Assembly (NCBI GenBank): GCA_947044365.1
Contig: OX345637.1
Coordinates: 1,841,001-1,905,000, forward strand
Direction of reading: 5' to 3'
DNA: 64,000 nt
From: Petrosia ficiformis
Lineage: Eukaryota; Porifera; Demospongiae; Haplosclerida; Petrosiidae
This document shows, one piece after another, positions 58,301 to 64,000 of the stretch. The notes below the pieces were generated by a model, which was given only the letters and a program-made list of their open reading frames with translations, did not search any database and was not told the DNA's origin. The stretch's first letter is position 1. Every line of letters begins with the position of its first letter. The position numbers were made by a program, and so were the translations under genes.

Positions 58301-59183
58301 ACAGTGAAAATACAAAATTAAATAAAAACATTGCCTGAACACTTTGTAGCCCTATTGAAAGTAAGCATTTATGTCCAGTTTCTGATGTGTGTGATCCATC
58401 ATGCTCAAGAAAAATGTACCTAAAAGTTCGATTTCCAGCTCTTTGTAATTTGGTTTATAAGTATTGGATAGCTGCGAAATTTTAGCTGAAAGAAGCTCTT
58501 CCCAAAATATGTTTAAAGGAGTAGTTATCTTGTATGTAGCTGCAATGCTTTCTTGTAAATAATAGTAACTAAAAAGGTTATGAATATTATTACTGAGCTA
58601 GAGCGCCACCTTAACAATTATTATCACTGCTTTTTTTATCCTTTGATGTCATTTTACAAGACTTGTGTTTACTTTTAATTCTTCCTCTTTATCCTAGTGA
58701 TGGTATGAGTCGTTCAGGTACTTTTATGTGCCTTCATGCTCAGCAAGATCGTGCCAAAATTCAAGGAGTTATTGACATTTTTGATTATGTTAAATCTTCT
58801 AGTATTCGACGTCCCCATTTAGTATCTAATCTGGTATGTTCATATATACATAGATATATACATACATGCATACATACATACATACATACATACATACATA
58901 CATACATACATACATACATACATACATACATACATAGTACATGCATATATACATACATACATGCACACATAGTTTGCATACATACACATACACACATACA
59001 CACACACTTAACACAGTACACACAAACATACATACGTAAACATATTAACTATTATTATACATAACTGGTATTGTTTTCCTTTCATAGGAACAGTATATAT
59101 ATTGTCATCAAACATTACTGTCGTATATCCAATCATTCGATCAATATTCCAACTTTAAATGGAACCATACCCATGTTCCTTAG
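39333..59183 (+). CDS. DD-PTP: death domain, X module, coiled coil, tandem tyrosine phosphatase
   Basis: About 28 exons, roughly 1,400 aa, mostly phase-consistent. Exons: 39333-39414, 39487-39729, 41523-42411, 42463-42514, 42975-43085, 43137-43231, about 45,500-45681, 45740-45877, 45933-46049, 46301-46395, 46456-46602, 46653-46842, 46915-46983, 47676-47767, 49522-49615, 50849-50925, 51258-51294, 51350-51442, 51602-51730, 51984-52280, 53009-53158, 53721-53820, 53875-53948, 54580-54714, 55997-56134, 56573-56727, 58698-58833, 59088-59183. Order: death domain (residues about 30-105; [21 protein letters not shown]), X module (110-405), coiled coil (460-635), beta-rich stretch, PTP D1 (825-1085; [27 protein letters not shown]) and PTP D2 (1100-1400; MCNDGMSRSG). 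D1 has the Cys, Arg and Asp for catalysis. Tandem PTPs are normally transmembrane receptors; I find no convincing membrane segment. Problems: frameshifts near 42,088 and 51,430, and a phase mismatch before exon 7 that implies a missed exon. A functional gene with assembly errors is my preferred reading. Confidence 0.8.
39487..39729 (+). other. Death-domain exon of DD-PTP
   Basis: A single exon, phase 1 at both ends. The residues fit a death domain: [24 protein letters not shown], then [13 protein letters not shown] and [13 protein letters not shown]. Such six-helix modules self-assemble by homotypic contact in apoptosis and immune signalling. The 3' donor (CCG/GTATCTGATTC) lies at the edge of a MITE-related sequence (39,727-39,890). 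Confidence 0.8.
39727..39890 (+). mobile_element. Partial copy of the hAT-type MITE
   Basis: TCTGATTCTTTCAAT..AAAAT.AGCATTTTTT and the later GGC..ATAATG..CGAT.C.GATTA match the right part of the element at 3995-4278. Ends and target duplication are not preserved. Confidence 0.6.
39891..40920. other. DD-PTP intron 2, left part
   Basis: Overlapping frames at 39,976-40,320 follow an acceptor-like TTTTTTTTCAG at 39,960, but none has a matching splice phase or a recognisable family. The rest is AT-rich without features. Confidence 0.35.
40925..41125 (-). mobile_element. Dispersed repeat R6, copy 1
   Basis: It holds CGCGTTCTTTTACGCGCCAC, GCCCATTAATTGACC, a poly-C run and ACTACGTATACAACGCATA. The reverse complement recurs at about 60,165-60,350. 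A TA tract interrupts it. Confidence 0.7.
41140..41460. repeat. Long inverted repeat in DD-PTP intron 2
   Basis: The left arm (about 41,140-41,280: AGCATGCGAACAAGGTTGGG, ATGCTAACATAGGACCC) is the near-perfect complement of the right arm (about 41,328-41,460), with about 45 bp between. The arms of about 120-130 bp end about 60 bp before the X-module exon. Confidence 0.85.
43232..45496. other. DD-PTP large intron, with repeats
   Basis: Contains CCCGAGCCGCGTAGGCGGAA followed by (TG/TC)n at 43,400-43,460, and a hairpin with arms TAATTTGCATATTCATGAA and TTCATGTATAC-type sequence at about 43,800-43,860. A short exon is probably hidden here, because exon 6 ends in phase 0 while exon 7 needs another phase. 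I could not identify it. Confidence 0.4.
46984..47675. other. DD-PTP intron 13
   Basis: Ends in GTACGT and CTCTCCAG. I looked here for a membrane-spanning exon between the juxta-domain stretch and D1 and found none. Confidence 0.4.
48066..48345 (-). mobile_element. Foldback element, family F2, copy 2
   Basis: Reverse-complement copy of 409-655, including the CCTATATACAAAATATAGGA hairpin arms, the CCGAGCCTG loop and the terminal CACATCAAAGGGATGATGTC. Lies in DD-PTP intron 14. Confidence 0.75.
48372..48665 (-). mobile_element. Foldback element, family F1, copy 2
   Basis: Reverse complement of the element at 18,466-18,780. It keeps ATG, a frame reading [15 protein letters not shown], the donor GAGAAG/GTAAGCG and the hairpin with loop CCCTCGGGCTCGG. 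It directly abuts F2 across a (TA)n tract. Confidence 0.75.
48720..48860. mobile_element. Foldback element F3, near-perfect palindrome
   Basis: ACCATGGCTTCGAGGGATATATGGCGAATATAAGAC-type arms flank a CCGAG-rich loop (GAGGCGAGGCCGAGG). The right arm ends CCGAGAAGCCATGGT. Confidence 0.8.
48861..49288 (-). mobile_element. Foldback element F4 with terminal inverted repeats
   Basis: The left end, CTATAGCTAACAGAAACATCAAAG, is mirrored by CTTTGATGTTTCTGTTAAC...TATGG at the right end (split here for length). It contains an internal palindrome around GGGATGATATATGGCATATA and its complement, and a T-rich run at 48,998-49,024. On the minus strand a donor-like GTGTAAGTTGTG follows an open stretch, echoing F1. 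Confidence 0.65.
49289..49350. repeat. (TA)n microsatellite
   Basis: TA-rich tract closing the cluster of four foldback elements in DD-PTP intron 14. Confidence 0.8.
50190..50640 (-). pseudogene. Degenerate non-LTR retrotransposon reverse-transcriptase C-terminus
   Basis: Minus-strand pieces read MEMTIS then [12 protein letters not shown] (the usual iN..KTK.mv), then VFQYLE near the F.YLG position, then [20 protein letters not shown], matching the LLYG.E.W motif that follows the catalytic core in LINE elements. Stops and frame breaks show it is dead. It lies in DD-PTP intron 15 in the opposite orientation. Confidence 0.6.
51775..51980 (+). repeat. Pyrimidine-rich intron tract
   Basis: About 200 bp of CT-rich sequence (TCTTCTCTCCTTTTCTTCTC type) making up most of the intron before the D1 catalytic exon. 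It forms a very long polypyrimidine tract ahead of the acceptor TTCTTAAAG. Confidence 0.7.
51984..52280 (+). other. PTP D1 catalytic exon
   Basis: A 297-nt exon, phase 0 at both ends. It carries WPDHGVP (general acid Asp), the signature [10 protein letters not shown] (nucleophile Cys, binding Arg) and MVQT of the Q-loop, which continues into SQYVF in the next exon. All essential residues are present. Confidence 0.92.
52281..53008. other. DD-PTP intron 20
   Basis: Bounded by GTGAGT and CTCTCTCTAG. Nothing else recognised. Confidence 0.5.
53240..53680 (+). repeat. 71-bp minisatellite
   Basis: About six head-to-tail copies of a 70-71-bp unit (ATTGTAATCACAATGC, then CATATCACACTCATTACACT, then CATATATTTACCTTTCACTC), starts at about 53248, 53318, 53389, 53460, 53531 and 53602. 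The copies are nearly identical. Lies in a DD-PTP intron. Confidence 0.92.
54900..55095 (+). repeat. Dispersed repeat with AACTAAAA motifs
   Basis: GAAAATTGGCCAATAATGG followed by TTTTAGTTAG..AACTAAA and GTCATTTTTGTCAA. A shorter copy occurs at 23,490-23,560 in duplication unit 1 and a deleted one near 32,510. Confidence 0.6.
55208..55785. mobile_element. TTAA-flanked MITE (piggyBac-like)
   Basis: Left end GGTGGTACTAGGGAGTGGG...ACTCCAATCA; right end is the inverted form of GGTTGTACTAGGGGGAGGGG...ACTCCAATCA. Both are flanked directly by TTAA (55204-55207 and 55786-55789), the target of piggyBac-type elements. Non-coding, about 578 bp, in DD-PTP intron 24. A second copy starts at 59,774. Confidence 0.8.
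56573..58833 (+). other. PTP D2 pseudo-catalytic region (two exons)
   Basis: Exons 56573-56727 and 58698-58833 join in phase 2 to give [11 protein letters not shown] where the WPD loop should be, and [13 protein letters not shown] where the P-loop should be. The Cys and Arg survive, but the His before the Cys is Met and the WPD Asp is gone. This matches the inactive second domain of tandem PTPs. Confidence 0.88.
56728..58697. other. DD-PTP intron 26, long and featureless
   Basis: A 2-kb intron splitting the D2 signature between MCN and DGMSRSG. Open frames inside (57,779-58,015 and others) look spurious. No repeat family recognised. Confidence 0.45.
58860..58945. repeat. (CATA)n microsatellite
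   Basis: About 19 copies of CATA in the last DD-PTP intron. The apparent HTYIHTYI frame and its minus-strand counterpart are artefacts of it. Confidence 0.9.
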
Positions 59184-59348
59184 AAATCTTTCCTTTATTT
59201 ATCCGATGGCTGTCTTCCTTAATTTTCAAGATATTAAAAAATTAATGATCAAATTATAATTCCAATTACATATAACATATACCTTGTCCCTCCCTCAAAA
59301 TGTCCATTGTTGAAATTATGAATGCTTAGTAAACAATTCAGCATGGTC

Positions 59349-59354
59349 AATAAA
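59349..59354 (+). terminator. Candidate polyadenylation signal of DD-PTP
   Basis: AATAAA about 165 nt after the stop codon, in AT-rich sequence. The only canonical hexamer I noticed close by. Confidence 0.4.
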
Positions 59355-59550
59355 TTCATTGATATTTGTTCATTTTGTTTAGAATTATTCATGTTTTGTT
59401 TATATGTTATTAATACGTCATATTTTAAAAGTTAGAAATGAACAAAATGTTTTATAGTTTATACTAACCATACACCAAGCTTTATAATTTGATTAGCACC
59501 AAATATATATATATATATCTATGTAATTTGGTGGAATGTTGATATTAAAG

Positions 59551-59770
59551 GGGGTTCTAGTGGCCTGCTGGTTAAAGTGCTGACCTGCAATCGAAAGGTT
59601 GCAGGTTCAAGCCCCACTAGCGACAGGCTTTTTCTCGCCTATGAGTGTACTCAGCTCTACCTTAAAAAATGAGGAGGTGTTTATTACTGCATCTTTCGGA
59701 GGGGATGTGAAGCCGTCGTTCTCAGGGAGCTAGTTAATATTAGCAACTTGTGCTATTCTAGTTTCCTCAT
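59551..59770 (+). mobile_element. tRNA-derived SINE
   Basis: The head has an A-box-like TAGTGGCCTGCTGG (from 59,558) and a B box GGTTCAAGCCC (59,604-59,614), with an anticodon-arm-like hairpin CCTGCAA...TTGCAGG between them. The body contains GCATCTTTCGGAGGGGATGTG and AAGCCGTCGTTCTCAGG, resembling the core shared by many marine-invertebrate SINEs (from memory, not searched). Pairing of the acceptor and T arms is poor, so it is not a functional tRNA gene. The 3' end is cut by a MITE. Confidence 0.7.
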
Positions 59771-59773
59771 TAA

Positions 59774-60165
59774 GGTGGTACTAGGGAGTGGGCGGATGCG
59801 ACTCCAATCAGTTTCAAAATAGAATATTATATAATATGACTCTAACCTGGTGTAATGGCAACCTTCATATCTTCTAATCACCTTTATAGGGTCCTGGAAG
59901 TGATAAAACATATATAAAATGTCCATTTTTGTAATCGCAATAAGTACAAAACGGAGAAAGCCACGCCCACCAATCATGGCATGCACCAAGTACAATGCAT
60001 TTAGAGAAAAAAAATAGAGCCGTTTTCTGGAAATTCATTTTACTTTTATAGTTACAAGAGGCTGAAGAAAGCTGAATTCTGTAGCTTTTCACTGAAACCA
60101 TAAAATCTACCTTTCTAGGCACTATCAAACTCCGATCTTTCTCAGAGAGCAACTACAGTTACCCG
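59774..60165. mobile_element. TTAA-type MITE, copy 2, truncated
   Basis: Matches 55,208-55,600 from GGTGGTACTAGGGAGTGGGC onward, with TTAA at its left (59,770-59,773), inserted in or next to the SINE tail. Its right end is replaced by repeat R6. Confidence 0.75.
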
Positions 60166-60350
60166 CCATCCCTATGATTGCTTTCCCGCCATCCCTATGA
60201 TTGCTTTCCCACGGGTTCGATGTATGTTTATATATATATTTTCTTGTGTCCACTTACGCGAGTATGCGTTGTATACGTAGTTAAGGAAGTTACATCATTC
60301 CCGGGGGCTTGGTCAATTAATGGGCGTGGCGAGTAAAAGAACGCGCGATC
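60165..60350 (+). mobile_element. Dispersed repeat R6, copy 2
   Basis: GCCATCCCTATGATTGCTTTCC occurs twice in tandem, then GCGTTGTATACGTAGTTAAGG and GTCAATTAATGGGCGTGGCG, the reverse complement of 40,925-41,125. Confidence 0.7.
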
Positions 60351-61080
60351 ATTGATCAAGCTCTACACAGCAGCAGAAAGAAATCTGTGTAGCTTATGTA
60401 GAAACTGGAACTAATAGCTAGCTATTCTGCCTGAAATATATTCCTAAAGTTCTACAAGGTCCTTTGAAAGGTCAGGAGAGTAGATAATCAAAATAATAAG
60501 CTGTTGTCTTTCATGCTTGATAAAGTCAGCCATGATTACCGAATGCTGGACACCACAAAGCAGTCATAGAGATATGTTTATCTTTACTTAAATTTGTAAA
60601 GCAATCACAGGGATGTTTTTTTTCTCTATATACACTTGTTTATAATTATAATTTACTTATATAGTTTAATAATTAACTATATACTAAAAGGGTTTTAGTT
60701 AGTTATAGTTATTGTGATAGACCTGTAATTAATTTAGTAAAAATAAAACGCCTTACTAAAGCTTGTTAACAAATCAATACTATTTTGATACTACTGTCTT
60801 ATTTGTACTGAGTACACTGAAACATCTTTCTACTTTTATTGCATTAAACGAAGCAAGAAAACAAATTTAAAAATGTCAATATTAATAATGACTATTAATC
60901 TAAATTATTACAAACCAGGAGATACATTGTATAACTGAATCTATTGCGATATACTTGACTTGTGCACCTCTTCATACATTGTAATTCAGTATAGCTTACA
61001 ACCATTTGATGTAAGCCATTCTAAAATTATATTGTTGTTACAAGGGTAAACTGAAATAATTGTTTAAAACAACAATTCAA
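60351..61080. other. Gene-free stretch
   Basis: AT-rich; nothing recognised. Confidence 0.35.
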
Positions 61081-61804
61081 TTTTTAGAGTGATATAATAT
61101 ATATATTTTGGTTTCTTAACCACAGATTCAAGCTCGTGATGTTGGACCAGTCATTATTAAAATGTAATTAACTAAATTAACATTATTACTATTATTTAAT
61201 TTTAAATTTGTTCGTGGTGAACACTATACATAGTTGTATTGTGTTTACTAAAAACATCATTACTACATATACAAATATATTATAGAACTTTGAAGAATCT
61301 TTTCCTTGTCTAAAAGTACTTCATAATTAGCTAATTAGCTATAGTCCATATAGTGTGTATGAACAAAACACTATTTGATTTGCACAACTTCACTACACTT
61401 GATATGTTAACTTTATTAATTAATGAACCTGCTAACTTTAACTGTTTAAATGAGCCAAATTATATATTGTATAGAAGGTTGCAATTGAACATACTAGTTG
61501 ATAAATCCATTAATAGTAAAGTGAATTATTAGACTAACTGCACCTGCCAGGGAGGTCTACATGTATTTAGTGTAATATTCAAACACCTTTAAGTTGACAA
61601 AACTTTGTTTGTGATATCAATTTACATCAAAATGATCAAAGACAGTAATAAAATGAAATGAAACATAGTTTAAGGAACTAAAATCTACTGCAACAAAGTA
61701 TAAATGAAAGAAAATTGAGTGTTCAAAATTGCAAATAATTTCGAAACAAATCTAAGTTCAAATAACTTCTTAGATAGACAAATTGGGACGGGCCTTGATC
61801 TTGT

Positions 61805-62697
61805 TTAATCCTAATTAAGGAAAATAGTTATGTATGGTTATTATCAGATAATTATATCTCATGATTGTAATACTTACACTACATTCAACTCCAACATCTT
61901 CATAATGTATACAGTTATGAGATCCCAGTTTGAGATGAGCACAGTCAGCAAGTTCATTTTCATCACCACGACAGTCAACATCATCCAGCCAGATTGGGGA
62001 ACTACTAGCACCTTGTCCAAAATATGAACAATCACGAACTGCAGTTACCATGGCATAACCACATGTGCGACATATTACTAGTGCTTCATCAGTACCAAAA
62101 CCATCATCACAAACAGTACCCCACTGTCCATTAAAGAATACCTCAACACGTCCACGTGAGGGAGAACCTCCATCAACTAGACGATAGCCTGAAAAAGTGC
62201 AATTTAAAATAATGAATATAGGAACACTATATCTATAATAATAGATCAAAACACATACAGTATATCACACTTACTAAGTGCCTCAGAATGAGCAAGCCCA
62301 TTTCCATCAGACTCTTTTAAGAGGGAGAGAATTAAAAGGAAAGAAAAGTTAAATTTTGCATAATTAATTCAATATAGTTAATTTACTAAACACCTTCTTT
62401 TGCAAGAGGAGCATGTTCTATTTCATTAATTTTGGCTTTGGTACCACCATCTGTATTGTGAATGAGAATCTATTCTGTCTTTCTGTTACACATTATAATG
62501 CTTTATATATACCTTCTTCAGTTTGCATGAAAGCTTCAAAAGCATTCTTCAAGTCATCAAGTTTACCACCTAAAAAATAAGTAATAGAAATGAATCATGC
62601 ATAATTACTGTAGACATTGAGCGTTTCATTTACTTGGTGAGGCATTGGCCTGGAGAGCACAAATTGCCAATAGAGCTAAAGCAATCCACATCTTCAT
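61805..62697 (-). CDS. SRCR-8: secreted single-SRCR protein, type A (frameshift in exon 3)
   Basis: Six exons: 62634-62697 (signal peptide), 62513-62569 (GKLDDLKNAFEAFMQTEE), 62395-62450, 62276-62314, 61878-62188 (SRCR) and 61805-61810 (Asp plus TAA). Exon 3 is 56 nt instead of 57: a run of four A in the paralogues is three here (GCA AAG AAG). Used as written, this throws the following exons out of frame and soon reaches a stop; skipping this symmetric exon would restore the frame. The SRCR domain is intact and diverged (GYAMVTAVRDCSYFGQG, NCIHYEDVG) and has eight cysteines. Confidence 0.8.
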
Positions 62698-62784
62698 CTC
62701 GTATAAAAATAATGAATAGAATATCTGGGGGATCTGCACTTTAATATTCTGCACACTTGCTCTTGCTAGTCTCAGAGCCGCAGT

Positions 62785-62791
62785 TTTTATA
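62785..62791 (-). promoter_or_regulatory. TATA box of SRCR-8
   Basis: TATAAAAACTGCGGCTCTGAG on the minus strand, about 88 bp before the ATG, in the conserved context. Confidence 0.55.
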
Positions 62792-64000
62792 CTTGATGCG
62801 CATGCTGCAGTATGTCTTCAGAGATTTATTATGGATTCGTGGTAAGCACCTCGTGGGTTGATTATACTATAATATATATAATATATATAAACATCACTTC
62901 CTTCGAATTATAAGCACTACCAATGCTTCATAAAATTATAATTATTTGGCAAAAATCCAAGAGTTCACTTCACCTGGCATAAACATTTTTAATTTTTATC
63001 AGGGCTGGAATCCTTGCAGTGAAACAGTTTACTCATTTCACACAAACTGATCTGTATAATTGTATAATTATGTGTATTGATTGAATTGTAAGAACAGAAA
63101 GAACTATGGTCAGTTCAATATCCTGATAAGCCCATTGTTTACCAGATGGCACTTGGCATGGAGTATCAGTTATTGCTGTATATACAATATAGCCAAAATA
63201 TCTGTCTGTGAAATGGCTTTGTTATGTGTGTATATACTTGTAATTCAACAAGCTGACTCTCCTATTTCGCATTCTGTTGATTCATCTTCTCTGAACAACT
63301 AGTTATGAAGTAATCATTTGTACCATCACAACATGCATGTCATAATGAGATTGCTTGTGTTTCAAATAGTTATTCTATCATCACCTGATATAGTCGCCTA
63401 TGTTGATGATAAAATGCAAACTGTTTAAACAAAAAAATTAAACTCTGTACCTAAAGCCATTGATGGTAGTGTGAATCTAATTATTATTTACAAAGTGGTT
63501 ATCTGCAAGAAAATCAGATATATAAAGTCTTAGAATGAATGTCAAGTAAATTGTATTGTCTATGTATATAAACTACTGAAAGAATGATTGTCATGAAATT
63601 AAACTAGGAAATGTTTCCTTAGATCTTGCATTTTACCTGGTGATGCATAGGATTATGTACGTATTGTATTCAATTTGCGCATCTGTTTTTCACATCATCT
63701 TTTATATGTAATACTACAGTTACATAATTTAACTACACTAACATTGAATGGAATCAGTCCATGCAGTGGATGGTAATTACTTACTGAAGCTCTCTATGTA
63801 AAACAAATCCATGCAATACAGAGGAGAGCTGTCTGTGAATTAAACTTCTGTGTCTTGATATACTGCTTTCATCACACATTGGCAAAATTACCATTACAAA
63901 TCTATCCTTCTCTGTAATGTGTTGGCAATTGCACGTCTAGCCACTTCATTATTGGACTAGTGTATAGAGTGAAAACTGATTTGATGCATGTTCAAACTCT

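Larger units (their letters stand above)
61081..64000. repeat. Third, partial SRCR duplicon
   Basis: From TTTTTAGAGTGATATAATA (61,081) it follows 21,580-23,470 of unit 1, including a type A gene. At about 63,020-63,080 it jumps to sequence like 26,200-26,960, so the type B gene is missing. It is more diverged than units 1 and 2 are from each other and runs off the right edge. Confidence 0.8.

Noticed and set aside
58785..59064. MYVCMYVC and HTYIHTYI frames
   Set aside because: Translation of the (CATA)n microsatellite in the last DD-PTP intron.
59551..59625. Functional tRNA gene
   Set aside because: A and B boxes are present, but acceptor and T-arm pairing fail and a SINE body follows.
1..64000. 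CRISPR arrays, rRNA genes, prokaryotic operons
   Set aside because: None seen; introns, TATA boxes and SINE/MITE content show an animal nuclear genome.

Overview
The window is animal nuclear DNA: AT-rich, with short GT-AG introns, TATA boxes, secreted SRCR proteins, a death domain, a tandem tyrosine-phosphatase gene, a tRNA-derived SINE and many foldback elements. The SRCR expansion, the death-domain architecture and the compact AT-rich introns suggest a demosponge such as Amphimedon. That is an inference; no marker gene here fixes the species. Most genes below were built by joining exons by hand and checking splice phase, because single-exon ORFs miss them.

Layout. 1-3.6 kb: a foldback-element cluster, then two exons of a gene (DX-A) whose long exon is paralogous to part of a second gene near 41.5 kb. 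4-6 kb: a hAT-type MITE with a clean 8-bp target duplication, then direct repeats. 6.2-12.6 kb: a large imperfect inverted duplication. Its left arm carries SRCR-1, which has an internal stop; its right arm carries a 5'-truncated SRCR copy; palindromic elements lie at the axis. 13.7-17 kb: broken THAP and hAT transposon genes on the minus strand. 17.1-17.7 kb: a 12-bp minisatellite. 18.4-20.5 kb: foldback element, retroelement scrap and a polypurine tract. 21.1-38.8 kb: two tandem copies of a segmental duplication of about 9 kb, each with three minus-strand SRCR genes (types A, B, C). 39.3-59.2 kb: a plus-strand gene of about 28 exons, DD-PTP, joining a death domain, a lineage-specific module, coiled coil and two PTP domains. 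59.5-60.4 kb: SINE, TTAA-flanked MITE and another repeat nested together. 61.1-64 kb: a third, partial SRCR duplicon with SRCR-8, running off the edge.

Biology. The SRCR genes encode small secreted proteins (137-177 aa) made of a signal peptide, zero to two short linker exons and one SRCR domain. All upstream introns are phase 1, so the linker exons can be lost or skipped without changing frame. Types A, B and C form a series of such losses, and the last exon is only one codon plus stop. The DD-PTP gene is the most unusual single locus: an N-terminal death domain with a catalytically complete D1 phosphatase and a pseudophosphatase D2, with no convincing membrane segment between them. It could link death-domain assemblies to tyrosine dephosphorylation. 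Two frameshifts in its exons mean that either the assembly or the gene is damaged; this must be settled before the locus is called functional.
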